The notes below the pieces were generated by a model. The model was given only the letters and a program-made list of their open reading frames with translations. It was not told the origin of the DNA and did no database searches. Of a DNA stretch of 64,000 nt, positions 50,819 through 59,508 are shown piece by piece. Source of the DNA: Streptomyces scopuliridis RB72. Lineage in GTDB: Bacteria > Actinomycetota > Actinomycetes > Streptomycetales > Streptomycetaceae. Location: the NCBI RefSeq assembly GCF_000718095.1, contig NZ_JOEI01000036.1, positions 62,001 through 126,000 of the forward strand, written 5' to 3'. Each line of letters opens with the position of its first letter. The stretch's first letter is position 1. The position numbers were made by a program, and so were the translations under genes.

Positions 50819-52213
50819 ATGACCAGCCCCACCTCGCGCAGAACCGTGCTGGCCGCCGCACTCGCGGCCGTCGCGGGCACCGGAGCGGCGGGCGCGGTCC
50901 CGGCCGCCGCCGCTTCCGCCCCGACGCGGGACCCGGCCCCCGCCTCACCCCCCTCCACGGCTTCCACCAGGGCGAACCCTCTCGTGGACAACGCCTTCTG
51001 GACCTCGTACGCCGACTGGCGCGCCGGTACCGCGAAGGGCACCCGCGCGCTGCCCGGCGCCCGGCCCTCACTGGTGATCGGCGCCCCGGCGGGCCGTACC
51101 GACTACGCCGATCCGCATACCGGCACGACCACCACCTGGGAATACGGGACCTGGACCTCACCGCTGCACCGCTCGAAGGTCCCCGCCACCGAGGTGATCG
51201 CCTCCTGGAACGCACGGACCCCGGCCGGCACCTGGCTCCAGATCGAACTGCGCGGCCAGTACGCCGATGGCACCGAGACCCCCTGGTACGTGATGGGCCG
51301 CTGGACCGCGGGCGACGGCGAGGGGGACATCCGGCGTACGTCCGTCGACGGCCAGAGCGACGGGCGCAGCAGTATCTGGACCGACACCTTCTCGGTGGAC
51401 GACGCGGCCAGCGGGCTGCGCCTCGCCTCGTACCGGCTGCGGCTCACCCTCTACCGCAGGCCGGGCAGCACGCTCACGCCGGTGGTGCACCGGGTGGGCG
51501 CGATGGCCTCCGACGTCCCGGACCGGTTCACCGTCCCGGCGTCCGCACCGGGGCTCGCCCGCGAGCTGATCGTGCCGCGCTACTCGCAGAACACCCATGC
51601 CGGGCAGTACCCCGAGTACGACAACGGCGGCGAGGCCTGGTGCAGCCCCACCTCCTCGCAGATGATCATCGAGTACTGGGGGCGCCGGCCCACCGCCGAC
51701 GATCTCGCCTGGGTGAACCCGGACTTTGCCGACCCCCAGGTCTGCCACGCGGCCCGGTTCACCTACGACTACCAGTACGAGGGCTGCGGCAACTGGCCCT
51801 TCAACGCCGCGTACGCCACCACCTACCGGGACATGAGCGCGGCCGTGACCCGGCTGGGCTCGCTCACCGACGTGGAGACCCTCATCCGCGCCGGTATCCC
51901 CGTGATCACCTCGCAGTCCTTCCTCAAGGAGGAGCTGACGGGGGCGGGTTACGGCACCTCGGGCCATCTGATGACCGTGATCGGCTTCACGGCCGGCGGC
52001 GATGTGATCGCCAATGACCCCGCCTCGCCGGACAACCCGGCCGTACGCCGTGTCTACCGGCGCTCGGAATGGGAGAACATCTGGCTGCGTACCAAGCGGT
52101 ACAACGCCTCCGGCAAGGTGGCCTCCGGCACGGGCGGTGTCTGCTACGTCTACTGGCCCGCCGAGCCGGACGCGGCCCAGCGCCGGGCCCTGCGGTCGGT
52201 GGGCCTGCTCTGA
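50819..52213 (+). CDS. Secreted C39-like cysteine peptidase
   Basis: 464 aa. The Tat-type signal peptide reads SRRTVLAAALAAVAGTGAAG, followed by a Pro/Ala/Thr stretch. Residues about 55-245 form a beta-rich accessory domain. The C-terminal papain-like C39 domain (about 250-440) has the nucleophile GGEAWCSPTSSQMIIEYWG, His in SGHLMTVIGFTAGGD and Asp in VIANDPASPDN. It is full length and should act outside the cell. A DasR-like site upstream hints at control by amino sugar supply. Confidence 0.88.
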   Translation: MTSPTSRRTVLAAALAAVAGTGAAGAVPAAAASAPTRDPAPASPPSTASTRANPLVDNAFWTSYADWRAGTAKGTRALPGARPSLVIGAPAGRTDYADPHTGTTTTWEYGTWTSPLHRSKVPATEVIASWNARTPAGTWLQIELRGQYADGTETPWYVMGRWTAGDGEGDIRRTSVDGQSDGRSSIWTDTFSVDDAASGLRLASYRLRLTLYRRPGSTLTPVVHRVGAMASDVPDRFTVPASAPGLARELIVPRYSQNTHAGQYPEYDNGGEAWCSPTSSQMIIEYWGRRPTADDLAWVNPDFADPQVCHAARFTYDYQYEGCGNWPFNAAYATTYRDMSAAVTRLGSLTDVETLIRAGIPVITSQSFLKEELTGAGYGTSGHLMTVIGFTAGGDVIANDPASPDNPAVRRVYRRSEWENIWLRTKRYNASGKVASGTGGVCYVYWPAEPDAAQRRALRSVGLL

Positions 52214-52228
52214 CGCGTCCGTTCTCCC

Positions 52229-52264
52229 CGGGCGGCCGGAGGAACCGTCTCCTCCGGCCGCCCG
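52229..52264 (+). terminator. Strong hairpin terminator after the C39 peptidase
   Basis: Perfect 15-bp stem (52229-52243 with 52250-52264), loop ACCGTC, 15 bases after the stop. Confidence 0.85.
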
Positions 52265-52342
52265 CGGCGGCCCGGGACCGCTCTGCGATACTGCGGGCGA
52301 TCGTGCGCAGACCCCGTGGCAGCCGGAGACCAGGACGCGAAT

Positions 52343-53020
52343 GTGAATCGCAGTGAACAGCGTGGCAGCTCCGAACGCTCCCAGGCGCGGCGCTCCGAAC
52401 TCATCGCGACCGGCCGGAAGTTGTTCGCCGACACCTCGTACGACGCGCTGTCGATGGATGACATCGCCCAGCACGCCGGGGTCGCCAAGGGGCTGATCTA
52501 CTACTACTTCAAGAACAAGCGCGGCTACTACCTCGCCATCGTCGAGGACTCGGTCGCCGAACTCGTCTCGCTCGCCTCGGGCGGCGCCGAACTCCCGCGC
52601 ACCCAGCGGGTACAGCGCACGGTCGAGGCGTATCTCCGTTTCGCCCAGTACAACGAGGCGGCGTACCGCACCATCATCACGGGCGGCGTCGGCTTCGACA
52701 CCCAGGTCCAGGCGATCCGCGACGCCGTACGGACGGGGCTGGTCTCCACGGTCGCCCAGGGCGCGTACGGCCGCTCCGACATCCCGCCGATCGCCCGGCT
52801 CGCGCTGCTCGGCTGGCTCAGCAGCGTCGAGTGGCTCACGCTCGAATGGCTGGAGTACCAGCACGACCTGCCGCGGGAGATCCCCCGCGATCTGCTGGTA
52901 CGGATGCTGCGCCACACGCTGAACACGATCGAGGAATTCTCCCCGGAGTGCCCCGCGCCGCCGCCGGACCTCGACTGGCGCCCCTTCACGGGCCTCGATG
53001 AGGACCCCTCACAGCCATAA
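52343..53020 (+). CDS. TetR family regulator
   Basis: 225 aa from GTG 52343 (CCAGGA 7 bases upstream); GTG 52316 has no SD. The N-terminal TetR HTH (about 12-60) reads GRKLFADTSYDALSMDDIAQ and HAGVAKGLIYYYFKNKRGYY. The helical ligand domain has VEAYLRFAQYNEAAYRTIIT. No palindromic operator immediately upstream is obvious because a terminator occupies the gap. Targets unknown. Confidence 0.92.
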   Translation: MNRSEQRGSSERSQARRSELIATGRKLFADTSYDALSMDDIAQHAGVAKGLIYYYFKNKRGYYLAIVEDSVAELVSLASGGAELPRTQRVQRTVEAYLRFAQYNEAAYRTIITGGVGFDTQVQAIRDAVRTGLVSTVAQGAYGRSDIPPIARLALLGWLSSVEWLTLEWLEYQHDLPREIPRDLLVRMLRHTLNTIEEFSPECPAPPPDLDWRPFTGLDEDPSQP

Positions 53021-53025
53021 GCCGC

Positions 53026-53059
53026 CGGGGGCGGGGGCCGCTGAGGCTCCCCGCCCCCG
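53026..53059. terminator. Hairpin between convergent TetR and chitinase genes
   Basis: cgggggcgggg (53026-53036) pairs with ccccgcccccg (53049-53059), 11 bp, within the 72-base gap. Confidence 0.7.
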
Positions 53060-53092
53060 ACGGGCCGTCGGCGCGATCCCGTCGCGCGGTCC

Positions 53093-54328
53093 CTAGTTGA
53101 TCGACTTGATCAGCTCACCGTCGGTGGTGTCCCCGCTCAGCTCCCAGAAGAAGGTGCCGCCCAGCCCCTGCTGGTTCTTGTACGCCATCTTCCCGGCGAT
53201 GGTGGCGGGGGTGTCGTAACTCCACCACTGGCTGCCGCAGTAGGCGTACGCGGTCCCGCCGACCGTGCCGTTGGCCGGGCAGGAGGTCTTCAGGATCTTG
53301 TAGTCCTCGATGCCCGCCTCGTACTTCCCCGGCGCCGCGCCCGTCGCGCTGCCGCCCGGCTCCTTCTGCGTCACACCGGTCCAGCCGCGCCCGTAGAAGC
53401 CGATGCCCAGCAGCAGCTTCTCGGCCGGGACACCCAGCCCCTTGAGCTTGGTGATGGCCGCGTCGGAGTTGAAGCCCTCGGTCGGGATGCCCGGGTACGA
53501 CGTGAGCGGCGAGTGCGGGGCGGTGGGGCCCTGCGCCGCGAACGCGCCGAAGAAGTCGTACGTCATCGGGTTGTACCAGTCGAGGTACTGCGCGGCGCCT
53601 GCGTAGTCGGCGGCGTCGATCTTCCCGCCGTCCGAGCCGTCGGCGGTGATGGCCGCCGTCACCAGGTCGGAACCGAACTCGGTACGCAGCGCGGAGGCCA
53701 GGTTCCTGAACGCGTCACGACCGCTCGCGTCACAGGTCAGACCGCAGGCGTTGGGGTACTCCCAGTCGATGTCGATCCCGTCGAAGACATCGGCCCAGCG
53801 CGGGTCCTCGACCAGCGCGCGGCAGGACTGCGCGAACGCGGCCGGGTTCTTCGCCGCCTCGGTGAAGCCACCCGACCAGGACCAGCCGCCGAAGGACCAG
53901 ATCACCTTGAGACCGGGGTGCTGCGCCTTGAGCTTGCGCAGCTGGTTGAAGTTGCCGCGCAGCGGCTGGTCCCAGGTGTCGGCGACGCCGTCGACGGACT
54001 GATCGGCGGTGTAGGCCTTCTCGTAGTCGGCGTACGAGTCGCCGATCACGCACTTCCCGCCGGTGACATTGCCGAACGCGTAGTTGATATGCGTGAGTTT
54101 GGCGGCGGAGCCGGAGGTCTCGATGTTCTTGACGTGGTAATTCCGGTCGTAGACGCCCCAGTTGGTGAAGTAGCCGACCACCTTGCTGCCGGCCGCGGCC
54201 GTGGTGGTGGAGGCCTCGCCGGCGGACGCGCTGCCCGCTCCGGAGAGCAGGGTCACGCCGAGGACGGCGGTACACGCGGCGGCGATCAGCGCGCGGAACC
54301 GGGCGCGGGGACGGTGGAGTCTGAGCAC
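53093..54328 (-). CDS. chiD: Secreted GH18 chitinase (single catalytic domain)
   Basis: 411 aa. Signal peptide of about 36 residues (FRALIAAACTAVLGVTLLSG, then AGSASAGEAS). The GH18 barrel covers the rest: KVVGYFTNWGVYDRNYHVKN, IWSFGGWSWSGGF and the catalytic DGIDIDWE (Asp183, Asp186, Asp188, Glu190), then YDFFGAFA and the final FFWELSGDTTDG. It has no chitin-binding or FnIII domain, unlike most Streptomyces chitinases. The symbol rests on the ChiD-like gene position in S. coelicolor and is tentative. Its promoter carries DasR-like sites. Confidence 0.94.
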   Translation of the reverse strand: MLRLHRPRARFRALIAAACTAVLGVTLLSGAGSASAGEASTTTAAAGSKVVGYFTNWGVYDRNYHVKNIETSGSAAKLTHINYAFGNVTGGKCVIGDSYADYEKAYTADQSVDGVADTWDQPLRGNFNQLRKLKAQHPGLKVIWSFGGWSWSGGFTEAAKNPAAFAQSCRALVEDPRWADVFDGIDIDWEYPNACGLTCDASGRDAFRNLASALRTEFGSDLVTAAITADGSDGGKIDAADYAGAAQYLDWYNPMTYDFFGAFAAQGPTAPHSPLTSYPGIPTEGFNSDAAITKLKGLGVPAEKLLLGIGFYGRGWTGVTQKEPGGSATGAAPGKYEAGIEDYKILKTSCPANGTVGGTAYAYCGSQWWSYDTPATIAGKMAYKNQQGLGGTFFWELSGDTTDGELIKSIN

Positions 54329-54419
54329 GGGATCTCCTCGTGGGGGAGGAAGAGCGAGAGTGGGGGGACAGCGAAGCCATGGCGTTGACTTGGCATGAAC
54401 GCGAAACGCGTTGAGGTGG

Positions 54420-54463
54420 ACGTTAGAAGGACTAGACCACTGCGGTCAATGGTGCGGACCAAG
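54420..54463 (-). promoter_or_regulatory. Chitinase promoter with two DasR-like / chitinase direct-repeat sites
   Basis: On the minus strand there is a -35 TTGACC (54444-54449), an 18-bp spacer and a -10 TAACGT (54420-54425). The spacer contains AGTGGTCTAGTCCTTC (54426-54441), which has an intact left half of the DasR consensus AGTGGTCTAGACCACT. A second site, CTTGGTCCGCACCATT (54448-54463), overlaps the -35. They also read as 12-bp direct repeats (TGGTCTAGTCCT, TGGTCCGCACCA) like those known in Streptomyces chitinase promoters. A small hairpin (54398-54412) marks the expected start point. Confidence 0.75.
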
Positions 54464-54681
54464 TTCCGCCGTGCCCGCGGCCCCATACCGCCAGTGACGA
54501 AAGGCGCCCGATCGGGCATACTCAACGCGCCACAGCCGCTGGTCAGCCGCTTCCGCGATCCGGAGAGGCAGCATCGGCTGGGCACCACTGCCGTCCGGGG
54601 GCACCCCCGGACTCCAGCCGGCGGCGCCGCCACACCCTGCGCGCGACCGCCGTAGCGCCCGACAGGGAGGAGAGCGCCGCC
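54464..54681. other. Rest of the chitinase/acyl-CoA dehydrogenase divergent gap
   Basis: 218 bases with no gene. The promoter of the dehydrogenase must lie here; I see no clear -35/-10 pair. GGGAGGAGAG just before 54682 is a strong SD. Confidence 0.5.
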
Positions 54682-55854
54682 ATGCCCGACCGCGCCCCGC
54701 AACCGGTGGAACGCCAGCTGCCCACCGAGGAGTCCCAGGACCTCGTCGCCCTCGTACGCGACATCATCCAGCGGGAGATCGCCCCCAGGGCGGCCGAGGA
54801 GGAGGACGCCGGGCACTTCCCCCGCGAACTCTTCACCCTCCTCTCCGCATCCGGACTGCTCGGCCTCCCCTACGACTCCGCCCACGGCGGCGGGGACCAG
54901 CCGTACGAGGTCTACCTCCAGGTACTCGAAGAACTCGCCGCCGCCCGGCTCACCGTCGGCCTCGGCGTCAGCGTCCACTCCCTCGCCTGCCACGCCCTCG
55001 CCGGCTACGGAACGAAGGCCCAGCAGAACGAGCACCTCCCCGCCATGCTCGGCGGCGGCCTCCTCGGCGCCTACTGCCTCTCCGAGCCCGCCTCGGGCTC
55101 GGACGCGGCCTCGCTCCGGACCAAGGCCGTACGGGACGGCGACGACTGGGTCATCACCGGCACCAAGGCGTGGATCACCCACGGCGGCATCGCCGACTTC
55201 TACACCGTCCTCGCCCGTACCGGCCAGGAGGGCGCCCGGGGCATCACGGCCTTCCTCGTCCCCGGCGACGCGGCCGGACTGAACGCGGCACCCCCCGAGA
55301 AGAAGATGGGCATGAAGGGCTCGCCCACCGCCCAACTCCACTTCGACGGCGTACGGGTGGCCGACGACCGCCGCATCGGCGACGAGGGCCAGGGCTTCGC
55401 CATCGCGCTCTCGGCCCTCGACTCGGGCCGCCTCGGCATCGCCGCCTGCGCCATCGGACTCGCCCAGGCGGCCCTGGACGAAGCCGTCGGATACGCCACA
55501 GGACGACGGCAGTTCGGCAGACCCATCGCGGACTTCCAGGGACTGCGCTTCCTGCTCGCCGACATGGCCACCAGAATCGAGGCCGGCCGCGCGCTCTACC
55601 TGGCCGCCGCCCGGCTGCGCGACGCGGGCCGTCCGTTCTCCCAACAGGCCGCCATGGCCAAGCTGTTCTGCACGGACGCCGCGATGCAGGTCACCATCGA
55701 CGCCGTACAGGTGCTCGGCGGCTACGGCTACACGGCGGACTTCCCGGCGGAGCGCTATATGCGCGAGGCGAAGGTGCTCCAGATCGTCGAGGGCACCAAC
55801 CAGATCCAGCGCATGGTGATCGCCCGCCACCTGGCGGGCCCGGAAACCCGCTGA
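54682..55854 (+). CDS. Acyl-CoA dehydrogenase
   Basis: 390 aa. Full three-domain fold: an N-terminal helical part (LVALVRDIIQREIAPRAAEE), a beta domain with AYCLSEPASGSDAASLRTKA, and a C-terminal helical part with the FAD signature and the catalytic Glu in VLQIVEGTNQIQRMVIARHL. SALDSGRLGIAACAIGLAQA and QVLGGYGYTADFPAERYMRE match short-chain/butyryl-type enzymes. Alone in its transcription unit, with a hairpin directly after the stop. Exact chain length preference cannot be read. Confidence 0.94.
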   Translation: MPDRAPQPVERQLPTEESQDLVALVRDIIQREIAPRAAEEEDAGHFPRELFTLLSASGLLGLPYDSAHGGGDQPYEVYLQVLEELAAARLTVGLGVSVHSLACHALAGYGTKAQQNEHLPAMLGGGLLGAYCLSEPASGSDAASLRTKAVRDGDDWVITGTKAWITHGGIADFYTVLARTGQEGARGITAFLVPGDAAGLNAAPPEKKMGMKGSPTAQLHFDGVRVADDRRIGDEGQGFAIALSALDSGRLGIAACAIGLAQAALDEAVGYATGRRQFGRPIADFQGLRFLLADMATRIEAGRALYLAAARLRDAGRPFSQQAAMAKLFCTDAAMQVTIDAVQVLGGYGYTADFPAERYMREAKVLQIVEGTNQIQRMVIARHLAGPETR

Positions 55855-55861
55855 ACGCCCG

Positions 55862-55888
55862 GCGCGGCTGACCCACGGTCAGCCGCGC
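55862..55888 (+). terminator. Hairpin terminator after acyl-CoA dehydrogenase
   Basis: Perfect 12-bp stem gcgcggctgacc (55862-55873) with 55877-55888, 3-base loop, just upstream of the MITE-like element. Confidence 0.85.
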
Positions 55889-55898
55889 AGGGATTGCC

Positions 55899-56155
55899 CA
55901 GTGCCCCTCCCGGCAAGCTTCGCCCCGTCACGCCGCCCATCACGCACGCTCGCGGCGTTGGCCGAAAGCCCTGGTAGCTCCTCCCCCATAGCCTCAAGGG
56001 CATGGGAGGGGCCCCCTCCAAGGGCTCCCGGCCGCCTTGCGATCGCCGCTCGGCATCCGAAGGAGGAATCAAGGCGCCGAGACGAAGAGAGCGCAGCGAA
56101 CGTAGTGCGCTGGACGACGCTCCTTCGGGGCAAACATTGCCGGTGGCGGCACTAG
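55899..56155. mobile_element. MITE-like element with 28-bp inverted termini (257 bp)
   Basis: The left end CAGTGCCCCTCCCGGCAAGC and the reverse complement of the right end (CTAGTGCCGCCACCGGCAAT) are related over about 28 bases (22 identical). It has no coding capacity that looks real. The interior carries ACGCACGCTCGCGGCGTTG (55944 on) and CGCCTTGCGATCGC (56033 on), also seen near 34.25-34.33 kb. The right-end CTAG supplies the TAG stop of the minus-strand gene at 56152. The 58-bp relative at 3955-4012 has the same ends without the interior. Confidence 0.65.
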
Positions 56156-56550
56156 GCAGCGTGCCGCTGAAGGGAGGGCACCTTGAACGGCCGTGACCCG
56201 GGACCGCCGACATGCGAGAACGGCTGCGTCCGCCAGTCGAGCCCCTGCGGCAGCGTCAGCAGCAGCGCGGTGTCCTGCTCCTGAGCCTCGGACGACGCGT
56301 CGGCGGCCGGAGCCTCCGACGCCGGACGGCCCGTACCGGCACACACCGAGAGCACGAACGGATTCCACGGGGAGGGGCACAGCGCGTGCTCCGGCAGGAC
56401 GTCCTCGTCCGCCAGCAACGCGATTGGCTGCGCACAGTCCGGGCAGACGACCCGGTACATCTCGAAGGTGTCGTAGAAGTCGAGCTCGTCGGCGTCGACG
56501 AGTTCAACGGGCTCCGGTTCCGTACGTCCGGCGCGCTTCAGGCTCTGCAT
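56152..56550 (-). CDS. Small zinc-ribbon-like protein of unknown function
   Basis: 132 aa from the ATG at 56550 (GAGGGGGA upstream); 20 more codons upstream look unconserved. Acidic N-terminus (EPEPVELVDADELDFYDTFE), then VVCPDCAQPIALLADEDVLP with Cys36, Cys39 and a later Cys58 (HALCPSPWNPF), which could hold zinc. The last third is low-complexity and ends with a basic QRHAA. Its stop lies in the terminus of the MITE-like element. No assigned function. Confidence 0.7.
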   Translation of the reverse strand: MQSLKRAGRTEPEPVELVDADELDFYDTFEMYRVVCPDCAQPIALLADEDVLPEHALCPSPWNPFVLSVCAGTGRPASEAPAADASSEAQEQDTALLLTLPQGLDWRTQPFSHVGGPGSRPFKVPSLQRHAA

Positions 56551-56586
56551 GGAGACATTCCCCCTCGGGTGGGCCGACCAGGCTCT

Positions 56587-56602
56587 TGTGGTCTCGACCA
56601 CA
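56587..56602. promoter_or_regulatory. DasR-like palindrome between divergent genes
   Basis: TGTGGTC-TC-GACCACA has perfect 7-bp arms and agrees with the dre consensus ASTGGTCTAGACCAST at 13 of 16 positions. The core GGTCTCGACC recurs at 56640-56649. It lies between the zinc-ribbon gene and the Lrp gene, so an Lrp operator is the alternative reading. Confidence 0.55.
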
Positions 56603-56753
56603 GCAAGCAATTCCCGTCGCGCGAGCCAGGTAACCGTAAGGTCTCGACCGACCCGCCCAGAGGCCTGTGGTCTTCGTCACACGAGCCCTCGCGCGCGACT
56701 TCGGCCCACTCCCGACTGTGCTGGAAGCGGCCCGGGGCAATAGGTTGATCCGC

Positions 56754-57194
56754 ATGGAGGAGCTGGATCGTCAGATCGTGGAATTGCTTGTCAAGGACGG
56801 CCGGATGAGCTACACCGACCTGGGCAAGGCCACCGGCCTGTCCACCTCGGCGGTGCATCAGCGCGTACGCCGACTGGAGCAGCGTGGCGTCATCCGCGGC
56901 TACGCCGCGGTGGTCGACCCGGAGGAGGTCGGCCTCCCCCTCACCGCGTTCATCTCGGCCAAACCGTTCGACCCCAGCGCCCCCGACGACATCGCGGACC
57001 GGCTCGCCGACATCCCCGAGATCGAGGCGTGCCACAGCGTGGCGGGCGACGAGAACTACATCCTCAAGGTCCGGGTGGCGACCCCCCTGGCCCTGGAACA
57101 CCTGCTCACCCGCATCCGCAGCCTGGCCGGAGTCTCCACCCGCACCACGGTGGTGCTCTCCACCCCCTACGAGTCCCGCCCCCCAACGCTCTGA
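56754..57194 (+). CDS. Lrp/AsnC family regulator
   Basis: 146 aa. HTH (residues 2-55: LDRQIVELLVKDGRMSYTDL; GKATGLSTSAVHQRVRRLEQ) and RAM domain (ACHSVAGDENYILKVRVATP). TAGGTT at 56741-56746 lies 7 bases before the ATG, so the mRNA may be leaderless; no SD is seen. The amidohydrolase gene follows 91 bases later. Confidence 0.92.
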   Translation: MEELDRQIVELLVKDGRMSYTDLGKATGLSTSAVHQRVRRLEQRGVIRGYAAVVDPEEVGLPLTAFISAKPFDPSAPDDIADRLADIPEIEACHSVAGDENYILKVRVATPLALEHLLTRIRSLAGVSTRTTVVLSTPYESRPPTL

Positions 57195-57285
57195 TTCACT
57201 GACCGGAACGCCCACGAAGCCGCACCAGCCGTACGAGACCGCACCCGTACCCCCGCCGGACGGCGACCCGCGCGACACTGTCCAC

Positions 57286-58905
57286 ATGAACAACCGCACC
57301 ACCACCCTCCTCCGCCGCGGCGAAGTCCACACCCCCGCCGACCCCTTCGCCACCGCCATGGTCGTAGAACGCGGCCACATCGCCTGGGTAGGCTCCGAGG
57401 GCGCCGCCGACTCCTTCGCCTCCGGCGTCGACGAGGTCATCGACCTCGAAGGCGCGCTCGTCACCCCCGCGTTCACCGACGCCCACGTCCACACCACCGC
57501 CACCGGCCTCGCCCTCACCGGTCTCGATCTGTCCGGCGCCCGGACCCTGCCGGAGGCGCTGAAGCTCGTACGGGACCACCGCACCGCCCACCCCGGCGAC
57601 CGGATCCTGCTCGGCCACGGCTGGGACTCCGCCCGCTGGCCCGAGCAGCGCCCCCCTTCCCGTGCCGAGCTCGACGACGCGGCCGGCGGCCGGCCGCTCT
57701 ATCTGACCCGGATCGACGTGCACTCCGCGGTCGTGACGACCGCCCTGCTCGAACTGGTCCCCGGCGTCACCTCACTGACCGGCTACCACCCGGACGCGCC
57801 GCTGACGGCCGCCGCCCACCACGCCGTGCGCGCGGCCGCCCACGAGTCCATCAGCGCGCGCCAGCGCACCGAGGCGCAGCGCGCGGCCCGCGCCCGGGCC
57901 GCCTCGCTCGGCATCGGCGCGCTCCATGAGTGCGGCGGGCCGGACATCTCCGACGAGGAGGACTTCACCGCGCTGCTGCGACTGGCCGAGGACGAGCCCG
58001 GACCACGGATCCACGGCTACTGGGCCGAACGGATCACCGACGAGAAGGGCGTCCGCCGCGTCCAGGAGCTGGGCGCCGTAGGGGCCGCGGGTGATCTCTT
58101 CGTCGACGGCTCCCTCGGCTCCCACACCGCCGCCCTGCACGAGCCCTACGCCGACGCCGCCCACACCGGTACCGCCCGGCTCGACGCCGCCGCCGTCGCG
58201 GCCCATGTCGCCCTCTGTACCGAGGCCGGGCTCCAGGCCGGTTTCCACGCCATCGGCGACGCCGCGATCAGCACTGTCGTCGAGGGTGTACGCGCCGCCG
58301 CCGAGCGCCTGGGACTGGCCCGTATCAGGGGAGCCAGGCACCGTATCGAGCACGCCGAGATGCTCACCCCGGCGACCATCGCGGCCTTCGCCGAGCTGGG
58401 CCTCACCGCCTCCGTACAGCCCGTCTTCGACGCGCTCTGGGGCGGCGCTGACGGTATGTATGCCCAGCGGCTCGGCGCCGACCGCGCCCGTACCCTCAAT
58501 CCGTACGCCGCGCTGCTGCGCGCCGGCGTGCCGCTGGCCTTCGGCTCCGACAGCCCCGTCACCCCGCTGGATCCCTGGGGCACCGTCAGGGCCGCCGCCT
58601 TCCACCGCACCCCCGACCACCGGATCTCGGTACGGGCCGCCTTCACCGCCCACACCCGGGGCGGCCGGCGGGCCATGGGCCGTGACGACGCCGGTACGCT
58701 CGTGCCCGGCGCCCCCGCCGACTACGCCGTGTGGCGTACGGAGGAACTGGTGGTCCAGGCCCCCGACGACCGGGTGGCCCGCTGGTCCACCGATCCGCGC
58801 TCGGGGACACCGGGCCTGCCGGATCTGACGCCCGGCCGCCCGCTGCCCGAATGTCTGCGGACCGTCGTCGGCGGACAAACGGTCTTCCTGCGACCGAACG
58901 AGTGA
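57286..58905 (+). CDS. YtcJ-type amidohydrolase (Amidohydro_3)
   Basis: 539 aa. Metal-dependent hydrolase with the family landmarks: N-terminal beta sandwich, TPAFTDAHVHTTATG, the long LSGARTLPEALKLVRDHRTA segment, DGSLGSHTAALHEPY, GFHAIGDAAISTVVEG, RHRIEHAEMLTPATI and AFGSDSPVTPLDPWGTVRAA. Family members hydrolyse N-formyl or exocyclic amide/imine bonds. The substrate here is not known. Co-directional with the Lrp gene, which might control it. Confidence 0.92.
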   Translation: MNNRTTTLLRRGEVHTPADPFATAMVVERGHIAWVGSEGAADSFASGVDEVIDLEGALVTPAFTDAHVHTTATGLALTGLDLSGARTLPEALKLVRDHRTAHPGDRILLGHGWDSARWPEQRPPSRAELDDAAGGRPLYLTRIDVHSAVVTTALLELVPGVTSLTGYHPDAPLTAAAHHAVRAAAHESISARQRTEAQRAARARAASLGIGALHECGGPDISDEEDFTALLRLAEDEPGPRIHGYWAERITDEKGVRRVQELGAVGAAGDLFVDGSLGSHTAALHEPYADAAHTGTARLDAAAVAAHVALCTEAGLQAGFHAIGDAAISTVVEGVRAAAERLGLARIRGARHRIEHAEMLTPATIAAFAELGLTASVQPVFDALWGGADGMYAQRLGADRARTLNPYAALLRAGVPLAFGSDSPVTPLDPWGTVRAAAFHRTPDHRISVRAAFTAHTRGGRRAMGRDDAGTLVPGAPADYAVWRTEELVVQAPDDRVARWSTDPRSGTPGLPDLTPGRPLPECLRTVVGGQTVFLRPNE

Positions 58906-59508
58906 CGTACGGACATTTCGCGCCGCCGCCCGCTGCCCGCCGGCCTCTGCCGCGACCTGCGGATCTTCCTCACTGACCTGCTGATTTGGGTCAACACCGC
59001 AGGTCAAACCACTATTGACAGTAAGCAGCCACCGGCGGGTAGGTTCGGCCGGGTCCACCACAGGACGTCCGTCCGGCAGCCTCCACGCAGTCGTCGAACG
59101 CCACTGGGTCATGGGGCGGTGTGCCGCACCGGCGCACCACCACTGGGAGCCAGGTCCAGCAGTCGCGTCTCGGGGGCGAGGGAAGGTTTCAGCCGGTCGG
59201 CAGGTGTGACCCCGGATGGGGCCCGGCGTTCAGTAGACAACGGCTTTCGGTCGACCCGCAGCCAGCGGGTCCCAGGTCGGCCCGAAGGACGCCGGGTCCC
59301 GATCCGCAGTACGCGTTTCTCTCCGTTTCCCTCCGTTCCCCTCCGGTTTCCCTCCGCCGGTATGTGTTCCGTAACAAGATCTCCGGTTCCGTCCTCCATC
59401 TCCGGACATCACCGCCCATCCCCACCGACACAGGGTCACCATGGTGGTCGTCGGCCATGGCGTGCTCGCTAAGCTGGGGCACCTGCGTACGGCGATTAAG
59501 GGGCAGCA
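58906..59508 (+). promoter_or_regulatory. 603-base region upstream of ppm1 with consensus promoter and long leader
   Basis: No credible gene. A consensus -35 TTGACA (59015-59020) and TAGGTT (59040-59045), 19 bp apart, would give a ppm1 leader of about 455 bases. Direct repeats GGTCAA (58989-58994 and 59002-59007) lie just upstream and could be activator sites. The leader has a run of tttccctccg-type repeats (about 59318-59360). A structured RNA or small RNA is possible, but none that I recognise. Confidence 0.5.

Noticed and set aside
55879..56133. 84-codon frame on the minus strand inside the MITE-like element, and its plus-strand counterparts
   Set aside because: No SD, no domain, low-complexity composition; contained in a repeat with inverted termini.
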